From Theileria orientalis strain Shintoku (taxonomy: Eukaryota > Apicomplexa > Aconoidasida > Piroplasmida > Theileriidae): a DNA stretch of 64,000 bases. Made by a program: the position numbers and the translations under genes. The notes beneath the pieces were generated by a model. That model was not told the origin of the DNA, did no database searches, and saw nothing but the letters and a program-made list of their open reading frames with translations. The stretch is taken from contig NC_025260.1 in assembly GCF_000740895.1 (NCBI RefSeq), positions 2,088,001 to 2,152,000 of the forward strand, read 5' to 3'. Positions 10,901 to 19,591 of this stretch are shown here, piece after piece. The number at the start of each line of letters is the position of its first letter. The stretch's first letter is position 1.

Positions 10901-11157
10901 ACTGCTCGAAGCTGGACCTGATGTACAGAGTCTCCTTCAACATACTCAAGAGCTCGCACAGGCAGCCGGAGGTAATAGACCTCTGGGGCCCGAAGGAGCT
11001 CGTGCTCTTCGAGCTCGCGCTCTTCAAGTACGGCAAGGAGTTCCACGAGATACAGAAGGACATCCCGACAAAGTCAGTGAAGGAGATCGTCGACATGTAC
11101 TACCTGTGGAAGAAGACGAGCCGCTACAAGCTGTGGAAGGCGAACCGGTACTACTGA
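7945..11157 (+). CDS. Large SANT-domain protein with UIM-like motif
   Basis: Single uninterrupted frame of 1070 residues. The first two thirds are hydrophilic and Asn/Lys/Glu-rich and probably disordered. Around residues 483-497 the sequence SQLKMAIELSMKECD fits the ubiquitin-interacting motif pattern (A-x3-S with flanking acidic residues). The last ~80 residues form a SANT domain of the RCOR/MTA/MIER kind: DLWGPKELVLFELALFKYGK, then IPTKSVKEIVDMYYLWKKT. Such SANT domains occur in histone deacetylase co-repressor complexes and bind histone tails or the deacetylase. Base composition changes along the gene: the 5' half is A-rich, while from about 10.0 kb codons become GC-richer. Role in chromatin is inferred from the domain; no full-length homologue is recognised. 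Confidence 0.75.
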   Translation: MKYQNFHRNHNKHKKRDPYEKHQGSYTNGRQVSLDHVYDRNNDGKPYVSYARRNYVDYEEKPRVRLKDPYSPDYDSRNHVYTENKPNSSNGCYRHDCNESNAIYPNNSAPVGYQHRYRELPYKRNESNRNYSHPYNVKLTKPQETRQQNWSGKQQPKPKQIQSIRQNNVNVNRTVQVEPKNQHTKVTDNQKNDSQHAVSQNSVSTKVNQTHTDKPKTNMNDSTKDQINQEKNTSIASNTKAGDENKKPIETENKTSKEPKSTGEKNNNNGLTKVKKSGSTTVKLKDENISQKVESKRMSRRINKAVEEEKEEDEAVSKKGQKKKTVAPQRVLRSRKGNDELKGEEDSKGKMNTNEVQELKGRKEGESLKKNSNIVSSRISRSDTSGVNTRRSNTAFESNSGSTSERMEENPRREGQKSNTEEEYITPRSVGFSEKNNEAQESSRNLQSVKKEMTKKTLKKTSKIADIINLNRKITRNTQSFYESQLKMAIELSMKECDGKKKESSSGNKENTEQGYKKKGYNGCGNRGDEVISPKKESGITEEEIDDDNVDKEKKGRDLELEKENRKKEEDKKNMDRYVEEDDSNVEGREKGSSIKEGLEKEEHESRDRRTNNKNNAYSCEKKQGHAKKEYIDSLTETSDSDSDYDDKPKKKVQKTIQKGSADRRTKGMKTAQSKRGSKTKKKAEIPEDNVGVNSVNMNLRGAASGSVRGLISGGVRGNGNMVIAGNIFANKEVSENRNVGRLQQGGLEDLMNEELVHNAIPLGIMTNENDLTRGDEALLSAVNQCRSSKSGIVSDQMLMDMKMKAFEDFLTMSERLYCGRPLVEDHRQYLSNGVLSGMASSMAKSTYSRGPANIALRALNVSGAAQEVQTSKEKESDGSTSLSNSKEEVPQTRDIGTGASKEAGTSANKEGIVSPTRGQGTQHSKLGTTAIKDYAIQVSRDLNLGLSDDFVTGGMREVEVAQKEGALNATREGRSEREEELFRFNCSKLDLMYRVSFNILKSSHRQPEVIDLWGPKELVLFELALFKYGKEFHEIQKDIPTKSVKEIVDMYYLWKKTSRYKLWKANRYY

Positions 11158-11536
11158 GAGAAGGAGAAACGGAAACTGCAATTCATCTGAGCATACTTAA
11201 AAAATAACTCTACAAGTGCTACACAGTAGAATATGAGAATCATGAGTAAAGGAGACCAATAGAGTCGTTAAGTGTGAAGCTGCGTATGTAAATGTATATA
11301 TAAAAAAATGAATATACATGTGTATGTGAGTACATAATACGGTATGTGGAATGGAGTGAAGTATCGAATATAATATTTAGTGAAAATAAAAAGTGTGTTG
11401 GTTATGTGTGCCGTGTGAGGGAAGTGAGGAATGATAATAAAAAATATAATGAGAAAATGGAGAACAACCGTGTATTTTTCATAAATAGTAGTGAAAACTA
11501 AGAAACTGTAGATGTCAAATTTGTATTTATAGATAA
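11158..11536. other. Intergenic spacer
   Basis: Purine-rich, AT-rich 3' flank of the SANT gene, with no supported gene. Confidence 0.5.
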
Positions 11537-11887
11537 ATGAATGAATTGGTGAATTCGGAAAAGGTGCTGAAGGCGAGAGTGATTGAAAAGTGTAACGAAA
11601 ACTTTATAAAAATAAAAGGAGATTACAGAAAATTTTCAGAAGTTTCAAGTTACGTAAAGAGTCCTTCCGTGGTCGATTTGGTAAAAAACAGTGAAAATTT
11701 GGACCGCAGAGACTTCATTTCACACCTATCGAGGTCGTTGGCATCTTTGGACAAACCAGAAGAAGAACTTCCAAACATAAATGGAGGCAGAGAAGAAAGA
11801 TTAGAGTCTTTAGAGATTTTGGAGCTAATAAGAAATCGCAACCACAAAATAGTAGAATCAACTATATACACATGTATGAACAAATAA
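11537..11887 (+). CDS. Small conserved-looking hypothetical protein
   Basis: Intronless frame of 116 residues starting MNELVNSEKVLKARVIEKC. It is helix-rich and charged, with heptad-like leucines in the C-terminal third (SLEILELIRNRN). No signal peptide, membrane segment or known domain is recognised. It ends 53 nt before the ATG of the A49-like gene on the same strand, so it might be a separate short gene or an upstream exon group of that gene, but stops in all frames between them and a good downstream ATG favour separate genes. Confidence 0.5.
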   Translation: MNELVNSEKVLKARVIEKCNENFIKIKGDYRKFSEVSSYVKSPSVVDLVKNSENLDRRDFISHLSRSLASLDKPEEELPNINGGREERLESLEILELIRNRNHKIVESTIYTCMNK

Positions 11888-11939
11888 AAATAAGTATTGA
11901 TATGAGATAGACAGTGAATAGCAGTAGATAAGCTCTAAA

Positions 11940-14195
11940 ATGAGTAGATATAATAAGCGTACAGGTACCATAGACAAGGATTGCGGAGGGAACACAGATT
12001 TTAAAAACTACGAGGACGGCTACTATAAGCTCGAGAGACACCTGTCACAAGATAGCACGAATGAGCTCTTTGACCTGAGGGAAAACTACACGTCGGTAGT
12101 GGACAACTACTGGAAGTCAGTGAAGACGAACCCGAAGGAGGAGCTGTCGATACTGAAGGACATACAGTCGGAAGTGTCGAAGGTGTCGACCCAGGACTCG
12201 GAAGACGACATCACAGTCAAGAGCCTGTTCCTGTCAAAGCTGACAGGAGCGGGTCTTAAGTGCGCGTCGAGTCGAGACTACTTTAAGGACTACTACAACT
12301 TTAACAATAAGAAGAGGCAGTCGCTAAACTTTGACATAGAAAAGCAGCTGAGGCAAGTGTACATAAGTCCAAAAGAGAGTGAGTCGAAGGAGTTCGGATG
12401 GCTGGCAAAAGGAGCGACTAACGACCTGATACTGGAGAAAAACGGATCGGGAGTGTAAGTTTAGAGGAAAAATAGAGATTCAGGGCTGAGTACATGGTGG
12501 TGTTCGAGGGCAAGGACAGAATGGAAGTGTACAGGTGTGAGACGCTGCACCCACAAGTAACATCGCAGAAACACGTAGAAAAGGGCACAGTAAGTTGAGA
12601 GAGAATAACGTGGCCGTAGATGAGCAAGTTCCTGGGAGACGAAGTGGTGAGGCAGAACCTGAGAGATAAGCTGATGCTGAAGCTGAAAAGGCACCAAAAC
12701 GCCAAGGGCCTGAACGCGAAAGACGTGAAAAGCTCGAACATAATAAACAAGGTATTTGCAGCCGCAGAGTTCACTAGTTAGTCATGGTGATATGTTATTG
12801 ATAGTGAGGACTTTAAATGCCTATGCATACTACAGATTGAATAGCTATTCAAGCACAAAAGGCAACTAACAATTCCGTAGTTTATAACATCGGCCACGCT
12901 GGGGTGCCTGTGGAAAGACTGGAACTACTACGGAGGCATAATAGTGCCGGAAGTGAGCATCCAGGAGATACTGAGGGAGCCGCAGGCGTTTTTGGACTCA
13001 ATGGACGACGACCTGGCGGCATCGACGAGAGCGTTTCTGGAGAAGCTGGACTCAAGCGTGAACAACATGGACACGTTCGAAAACATATGCGCGACCGTGA
13101 GGGAGCTGGTGCTGAGTTATAGGAGCCTTATCATGGGCAAGTTCAACGAGGACTACCAGGCGATAAAAAACAAGTCCTTCCTAGATCTGAAGACGAGGCC
13201 GCAGCAGTCAGACTTGACGCTGGCGTCGCCTTCGAGACTCGAGTCGTCGCAACTGGAAGAAGATACGCCCTCACAGGACGCAGATTTGCACGAACAGAGG
13301 CTGCAGATGCTGCCCCAATTTAACAGGAACGCAAAGTCGCCGGAAGAACTGACGAGTTTGAGTCAACTGGCGGCAGTGTTCACGACTGACTTCGACCCGG
13401 ACCCGTTTGTGAGCTTGATGAACCTGGCGAAAGTGAAGAGCGTGTCAAAGACAGTGCTGAACGCGTCAAAAGCAATGAAGGCGAAGGGGAAGAACGAATG
13501 TCTGGATGACACAAAGCTAGTGCTGAGTTCGCTGAAGATACTGGACGTCCTGGTCTTTCTCCTCCAGAAGTTGTCAAAGTCGTTCAACAGCCCCAAGGAG
13601 TTGCAGTCGTTTATTTCAGCCTCAAAGTACTTGGCACTAGCATTAGTTATAGTCACTAGTTATAGTTACTATTTAACGCTACTAGTTATAGTTACTATTT
13701 AACGCTACTAGTTATAGTTACACCTTCTGAAATTCCCACTGCTACTGCGATTATCACAATATGCTATAACAGTTGCCAATACTACCACTAATGCAATTAC
13801 CGTCACACGACTGCAACAATCGTAACAATGCGTATAGGTATAAGGTGGACGCCGGCTTCGTCAACGTGCTGTTTCACCTCTTTTACGAAAAGAGCCACGA
13901 CACGCACTCGATAAAGGTGCTGGGATCGAAGAGGCTGATGTGCTACACAATATGGCTCTGCATTTACCTGTCGCCCAAGTTCACCTTCGACTTCTCGCCG
14001 CTGATCAACATTGACCTCAAGAACATTTCAAACGCAATGCTGTTCAGCTCGTGCGTGGACCTGACGTCAATAGCAGTGGCGGGAAGAACGAACAAGAACC
14101 TGTACAAGCTGAAGACGCCGCTCTCCTCAGGGTCGAAGAAAATTAACATCGGGAGTCTGATTTTACACAAGAATAAAAGATTCAGAGCCAGGTGA
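11940..14195 (+). CDS. Probable RNA polymerase I subunit A49 (RPA49/PAF53-like)
   Basis: Five exons, 11940-12454, 12484-12589, 12620-12751, 12881-13626 and 13838-14195, give 618 residues with all junctions in frame. The assignment rests on two regions. VAEYMVVFEGKDRMEVYRCE resembles the N-terminal beta domain that dimerises with A34.5. The C-terminal LGSKRLMCYTIWLCIYLSPK and following INIDLKNISNAMLFSSC resemble the tandem winged-helix part of A49 (cYilaL-hi-nF-vd-LA-dL). A49 and its partner stimulate Pol I initiation and elongation on rDNA. The protein is longer than yeast or human A49 because of a low-complexity middle region. The last intron (13627-13837) holds a 26-bp tandem repeat. Divergence is high, so the name is tentative. 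Confidence 0.5.
13655..13721. repeat. 26-bp tandem repeat in an intron
   Basis: Two perfect copies of a 26-bp unit beginning ACTAGTTATAGTTACTATTT (13655-13680 and 13681-13706) and a third partial copy to 13721. They sit inside the last intron of the A49-like gene. They remain open in the exon frame, so automatic prediction may extend the protein into them. Confidence 0.85.
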
Positions 14196-14259
14196 AGTGT
14201 AACTTGAACTTCTAATGTGATCAACTATCGAAAACACACTAAGTAGTTAACCAGGTGTT

Positions 14260-14420
14260 ACATGTTAAGTGAGTGAATACAAATATACTCTCAGAGAAAT
14301 AATAGCGAATACAAATATACTCACACATGGATAAAAGTGCATGAATACACACGTACTCGCAGAGAAATAAAAGAGTGTATAGATATACTTAACCGTGGTT
14401 AAAAGAGTGCATAGATATGC
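14260..14420. repeat. Degenerate repeats around GAATACAAATATACTC
   Basis: Several imperfect copies of a ~30-nt phrase (gaatacaaatatactc followed by cagagaaataa, and atagatata variants) lie between the convergent A49-like and TRAPPC8-like genes. No gene is seen in this 270-nt gap. Confidence 0.5.
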
Positions 14421-14464
14421 ATACATGGGTATGACACGTAAAACGGAAACAGCAACTGCATAAA

Positions 14465-17400
14465 TCAGTCGTATAAAATTATCGTGCTCACGTTGTCCTG
14501 GTAGAGAACGTGCCTGTCGTCGAGTGGGCTGACGAGCTTGAAATCGAGGGGTGAGAAGCTGTAAACGCCCGGGAGCGACATTAAAACGCTGAAGTCCAAG
14601 CACACGCTTTTACCGGGGTGGATGACGCTGACGTTCCTCTTGGTCACGCCGATGAAGGTGTACACGTGCTCGCCCTCATAATCCTGAATGGCAGACACCG
14701 ACAGGGACTTAATGGACTCTGTGGAGACGTTCTGGAGCGTCAGGGTCAGAGTAACCACCACGGGCTCCGGGGTGAACTTGCGTTCTCGCTGCGGCGACGC
14801 CACGCTCAGGCACAGCTTATACCTGGAGTACTCAACGCTGCCAGAGTGGACCCCGAACCGGTGCGCGGTGCACCAGAAGGCCGTGAACTTGAGCTTTTCC
14901 TCCGAGGTGTTGTGCTTGTCCACGAGAATCTGAATCGGGTTTTCAATCGGAATCGCAAAGGTGACAGTGCTCCTGGGCGGAACGTCAACCAGTTCATATT
15001 CACCGGCAGCGCCCAAGTTAGTTGCGCCATCAACTCCAGTTACTACACTGCCGTTAACACCCAGGTTACTGATACTGGCACAGCCAGCTACGAGACCAAT
15101 GTGATCATCACCACTGCCGTTAGAGCGAGGATTACCATCAACATCAACACCTTTTAAAGCAGATACATCACCAACAGTATTAACGCCAATAGAGTCAGCA
15201 TCGCCCATAAATTCACCATTGACAACGGTGGTAGCATTAGCCGAGTTCAGCGAGTGGTCGGTACGCTCTTTTACTTGATGGGTTGACCTAACTGGCTTAT
15301 CGTTTACCGCAAAGTCCAACCCCCTTATGTGCTCACTCGACCTGTTTTGCACCTGGATTTTCACAGAGTCCTTGTAGTCGAAGTAGCCTGTGAACTTGGG
15401 GCCGGCCTTGACCTTGAGGAACAGCTTAAATGGCAACAGCAGATCCAGCCCAGACTTTGGCGAGAGCGACACTGACCCATCTATGAGTGCAATTCCATCC
15501 AGGAACTTAATCGGCTCCACGAACAGGTATATCGACAGCGCGTGTCTGTGGAGCGTGACTCCGTCGTCCTTGAACCTCATGTACACCTCGTACATCTTCT
15601 CAGTCAGATTGTCCTCCCTCACCTTGACGTTGGGGAAGTTAATCACGTTCCAGCTCAGTTCAACAGAAGCAGGTTCAGGGCCACAGTGACCGTGGCCAAC
15701 GCCCGAATTGCTATCCTTCACCGGCCTGTTTGCATTCTTTCGGCCAGGAAGCCGATCGCAGTGCTCAGCTGAATTAAACTTGTACGAGACTGGATAGGGT
15801 GCGATCTTAAAGGTCCCTAGCACCTTGAACCTCAGCATCACTGAATTTATTGGCTGATTTTCCAGGTTTTGTAATAAAATTTCAATAAGTCCCGATTCGC
15901 CATTAAAATACTCAAACAGACACAGGTTATCTGTGTTTAGTTCCTTCCCACTATTAGGCTGCTTGCTACTGTTTAGTTGCTGGCCACTAAACCTTTCACT
16001 TCCGTGCTGTTCCTGATAATTCCCTTTCTCATTCGCCAATGGCTCTAAATGCTCTTCCCCCGGCTTTAACTGCTCAACTCCTAGCTCACTCGTACTCCTA
16101 GCGTACTTTTCAGTGTAAAACATAAGATGGTTGTCGTGGCTTACGTACTCCAGATCCTTTTTCGCAAAAAATACCGATTTTTTCAGGTGGCTCAGGTCTG
16201 ACACCTTCCTGAAGCTGTGCTTCAGCTTCGGCCTTTCTTCATAGACGTTAAAATACAGCGCTTTATCTACTGCTCTCTGCGATATGAACTCTTCCAGTGT
16301 TAACCTTTTGCACCACTCGTAGTTCTTCAGCTTCCTCCCGACCGTGTACACTGGCGACCAGAAGTACATACAGTTGAACAGCTTCCAGCACACTCCCTTC
16401 ACTTTAAAGCTGCCCACCTCTCCCGTCCTGAATGTCAGCACCAGATCCTTCTTTTCATATGGCTCCATATGAAATCCTTCATTTTTATCGTGTGACAGTA
16501 TTTCACAATCCACCCATCTATACTTTCCATCAACCTCACCTTCTGATTGGTCTACATCTTCATCAACAGCCTTAGGACTAACATTACCACTGCCACTAGT
16601 TGTGTCGTTATTGATACCACTAGTTGTGTTGTTACCAGTATTACCATTTTCATTAGTAATAATGGTGCTACTACTACTACTAGCATTAACTGAGCTACTA
16701 CTATTACTGGCCTCATTCTTACTCGCATCATCATTGGTTTCAATACCATCACCTGTGCTACTGGTCCTCGTTACTTCAATTGAACTTGTGCTAGGCGATT
16801 GACTGTTAGTGCCCACAGATTCCTGAGTCATATTACCATTCACATGCTTGGAGTTTCTATTGCCCTCGTGTCCACCACTCACTGCACCAACCTCATTATC
16901 GTTGCTGGCTCTTTTAGATGGTCTAGTAGCCCTATCACTGTTCGATGGACTACCTGTGCGACCACTGTCCTTTGGGGAGCTGTTTCTGGAGACTTTACCG
17001 CTGGAGACTCCATCGGCCCTTCCATCACTGCCGACCAGCTCCATGAGTATTTTGAAATTGCTACAGTCCAGTGCCACGTTCAGCGGGTTCAGAAGCTGCA
17101 TCGTCAAATGCAACTTCGTGTTTTTCATGTAATTTGCGCCCTTGCTGTCGCCGTCGGTTGAGACGAAGTCCCTCTTCACGTGGTCCTTGATGTTGTAAAA
17201 CTTCATACACTTCTGCCACGTCGCGTCCCTGAACGAGTTTTCCAGCAGCTTCTGGTAAAGGTCATCCACGTACGAAGTCGCTATCTTCACGTTCGTCCCA
17301 ATAATTCCGTTCTTCCTCAGGTATATTATCGGCACTCTCACCAGGAACGGCGTAAGTCCCTCAATCTTCGGAAGTTCGTGGTGCACGTAGTATATTGACG

Positions 17401-19111
17401 GATAGTTCTGGAACGATGCTGAGATGAGCGTGCTCATCTGATGCTTCTTGTTCTGGAAACTCTTAAGCCTCATCAGCTTCTTCAGGTAGTATATCTCCTT
17501 GTCTGCGCTCACGACTCCAATGCCGTTGTCCGAACTTGCTTCTGAGGTCTCAGAGCGTCTGTCTTGTGCATCTTGGGCTTGCTCAGACTCCCTGTCCTCT
17601 CCACCTGGCTTCAAGTGCTCCCCTGCGGGCTCCTCACCTGCTTTTCTCCGGGTGTCGTCCAACTTAACCGATGGAGTCTGATTTACTTCCAACTTAACCG
17701 ATTGCGCAGACTGCTGAAAGTCACACGTGTACTGGTTGCTGTATCTATTCTCGTACGCGCTCGATATTATGTTCATGCTGTTGACTATGAAACCCGGGTC
17801 AAAGTTGCCCAGCAGGCCGTAGAGGTGCTGCTTCGACACGTCCCAACCCTCGTACTCGTCTATGCAGGCCAAGTAGCAGCGCTTACTCAGATTTTTGAAG
17901 GTCGCCTGGTTGAACAGGTGCCCCGCCATCACGAGCTGGAAGTGCTTCCGCTTCACCTTGTTGCACCGGATCGAGCTCAGCTCCAGACACAGCGCCGACC
18001 GCGCGAAGTCCGCCGTGCTCGAAAGCTCAAGGAGCGCGTTTTTCGACAGCAGCTTATTAAGCTCCTCGCTGTCCCCTATCACCAGCGACAGAACGCTCAT
18101 GAAGAAGGACTCGTAGGCGCAGTTGTGCCTGTTGAAGTGCGCGATTGCCTTCTCGAAGTGCGAGAGCGCCGAGCTGCCCGTGCTCCGGTCCGATTCGTCC
18201 CCCTGGCTCAGCGCCGGGCTCTGCTCGCCTGCCCTCTCCGCGCCGTACTTGTAGACGTAGCAGCCGTGCAGCAGCTCCGCCAGCGCCAGGATCTCGTGGT
18301 CCAGGTTCGACTTGATGACGCTGCATATCGCCCCGTCCCTGCCCAGCGCCAGCTCCTCGCACATCAGCAGACTCAGGTTCCCCAAATTACGCTCAGCCTC
18401 CGCCGAGGAGAGCATCTTCGAGGTGAGCTTCACGTTCCTCACGGCAGACTGCAGCGCCTCCACGTTCCACTGCAGCAGGTCGTGGCACGCGTTCACGTGC
18501 TTCTCCACCAGCTCGAGCAGCTGCGGCGAGGTCGCGACGTCCTCCTTCGTGTTAACTATGCAGTACTCGACTGTGTTATGTGTCATCAGCGTCGTGAACT
18601 CCTCCGGGTACTCCTCGCACAGGTACACTATCGACAGCTTAAAGTCCGCCCACTCGCCGATCACTCTCTCCAGCTGCTCCAGGTCGTCCTTCTGGTGCGC
18701 GAATATGACGACTCCGTTGCGCTCAATGGGTATTTTGTAGCGCGCGTGCCGCTTTACCCTCAGGCTCGAGGCCAGGGTGACACACCAGTCCTTGAACCAC
18801 TTCGAGTAGTCGGCGTAGTAGTGGCCCAGCTCGTAGTCGATGGATTCCGAGACCAGCTCGTCGTTGCGCCTGAGGGAATCCAGCAGATTGTGCTCCAGGT
18901 CCCTGCTCAGCAGCCCCGAAATGTGGTCGTAATCGGCGAAACTGAATGCCGAGGCCTTTGCGTTCCCGGCCACTGCGTTTTTAAGCATTTGTGTCCCCGA
19001 AGTCGCGGCACATTCCTTCAGCCTGGTCACTGAGTGCGGAAACTGCCTTACCACGATGATTGGGCCGGAAAACGCTCCTACAAGCTCTTTAAACAGTGCT
19101 TCATTGTCCAT
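14465..19111 (-). CDS. TRAPPC8/Trs85-like TRAPP subunit
   Basis: One frame of 1548 residues with no intron. Similarity to TRAPPC8 is scattered but consistent: a central helical-repeat segment with LVMAGHLFNQATFKNLSKRC and YEGWDVSKQHLYGLLGNF (TRAPPC8 has MILAGHRFSKAGQ and GWSLAEDHINFTIGRQ at this place), then beta-sandwich modules toward the C-terminus ending in PGVYSFSPLDFKLVS. Trs85/TRAPPC8 defines TRAPPIII, the exchange factor complex for Rab1/Ypt1 in ER-Golgi and autophagic traffic. Ser/Asn/Thr-rich linkers around residues 720-880 (near 16.5-16.9 kb) and near 1330-1400 are typical piroplasm insertions. The antisense strand also stays open for up to 489 codons, a by-product of GC-rich codons. 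Confidence 0.62.
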   Translation of the reverse strand: MDNEALFKELVGAFSGPIIVVRQFPHSVTRLKECAATSGTQMLKNAVAGNAKASAFSFADYDHISGLLSRDLEHNLLDSLRRNDELVSESIDYELGHYYADYSKWFKDWCVTLASSLRVKRHARYKIPIERNGVVIFAHQKDDLEQLERVIGEWADFKLSIVYLCEEYPEEFTTLMTHNTVEYCIVNTKEDVATSPQLLELVEKHVNACHDLLQWNVEALQSAVRNVKLTSKMLSSAEAERNLGNLSLLMCEELALGRDGAICSVIKSNLDHEILALAELLHGCYVYKYGAERAGEQSPALSQGDESDRSTGSSALSHFEKAIAHFNRHNCAYESFFMSVLSLVIGDSEELNKLLSKNALLELSSTADFARSALCLELSSIRCNKVKRKHFQLVMAGHLFNQATFKNLSKRCYLACIDEYEGWDVSKQHLYGLLGNFDPGFIVNSMNIISSAYENRYSNQYTCDFQQSAQSVKLEVNQTPSVKLDDTRRKAGEEPAGEHLKPGGEDRESEQAQDAQDRRSETSEASSDNGIGVVSADKEIYYLKKLMRLKSFQNKKHQMSTLISASFQNYPSIYYVHHELPKIEGLTPFLVRVPIIYLRKNGIIGTNVKIATSYVDDLYQKLLENSFRDATWQKCMKFYNIKDHVKRDFVSTDGDSKGANYMKNTKLHLTMQLLNPLNVALDCSNFKILMELVGSDGRADGVSSGKVSRNSSPKDSGRTGSPSNSDRATRPSKRASNDNEVGAVSGGHEGNRNSKHVNGNMTQESVGTNSQSPSTSSIEVTRTSSTGDGIETNDDASKNEASNSSSSVNASSSSSTIITNENGNTGNNTTSGINNDTTSGSGNVSPKAVDEDVDQSEGEVDGKYRWVDCEILSHDKNEGFHMEPYEKKDLVLTFRTGEVGSFKVKGVCWKLFNCMYFWSPVYTVGRKLKNYEWCKRLTLEEFISQRAVDKALYFNVYEERPKLKHSFRKVSDLSHLKKSVFFAKKDLEYVSHDNHLMFYTEKYARSTSELGVEQLKPGEEHLEPLANEKGNYQEQHGSERFSGQQLNSSKQPNSGKELNTDNLCLFEYFNGESGLIEILLQNLENQPINSVMLRFKVLGTFKIAPYPVSYKFNSAEHCDRLPGRKNANRPVKDSNSGVGHGHCGPEPASVELSWNVINFPNVKVREDNLTEKMYEVYMRFKDDGVTLHRHALSIYLFVEPIKFLDGIALIDGSVSLSPKSGLDLLLPFKLFLKVKAGPKFTGYFDYKDSVKIQVQNRSSEHIRGLDFAVNDKPVRSTHQVKERTDHSLNSANATTVVNGEFMGDADSIGVNTVGDVSALKGVDVDGNPRSNGSGDDHIGLVAGCASISNLGVNGSVVTGVDGATNLGAAGEYELVDVPPRSTVTFAIPIENPIQILVDKHNTSEEKLKFTAFWCTAHRFGVHSGSVEYSRYKLCLSVASPQRERKFTPEPVVVTLTLTLQNVSTESIKSLSVSAIQDYEGEHVYTFIGVTKRNVSVIHPGKSVCLDFSVLMSLPGVYSFSPLDFKLVSPLDDRHVLYQDNVSTIILYD

Positions 19112-19591
19112 TTATTTTACTAAATCCACATTTCGTGAATTTACTCTATTTTAAATATATTACACTAAAATATACGTATTTATTTTGTACCACTGCCATA
19201 CACATGGTGTAACACCAACACTCAACTTATCCTTTTTGTTTTTCCAATTTTCCCATCATTTAGGGCTACCATTCATTTTAATTCGCCCTTTTACTCAAAT
19301 TCCTCCTTAACCTGCTCTACCTTCCACCTATTCATCAGTGTGTACTCTGGTACTAATGATGGTACTCTACCTACTAGCAATACTGCTACCACTAATACAA
19401 TCAATACTACCAACAGAGACTACTGTTATCACAACCAATTCTAATACACGTACACTTAACAGATGTATAAATTACAATTTTCAACCGATGGTCTGGTTAA
19501 CAATTTACAATGTATACTTGGTTGCGTGTCCGATTATTGTCTGCTCCCTTCAGCCGGGGCGACGGCAGCACAGTCCAGGCCCTCGTCGGCT
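19112..19591. other. Spacer with CTACCACTAATA-type repeats
   Basis: Gap between the TRAPPC8-like start and the GRP94 stop. It contains imperfect runs such as GCTACCACTAATACAATCAA near 19390. No gene is supported. Confidence 0.45.

Noticed and set aside
17564..19033. 489-codon open frame on the plus strand
   Set aside because: It is antisense to the TRAPPC8-like gene. GC-rich biased codons keep the reverse frame open; its Leu/Val/Arg/Gln-rich composition is not like a real protein.
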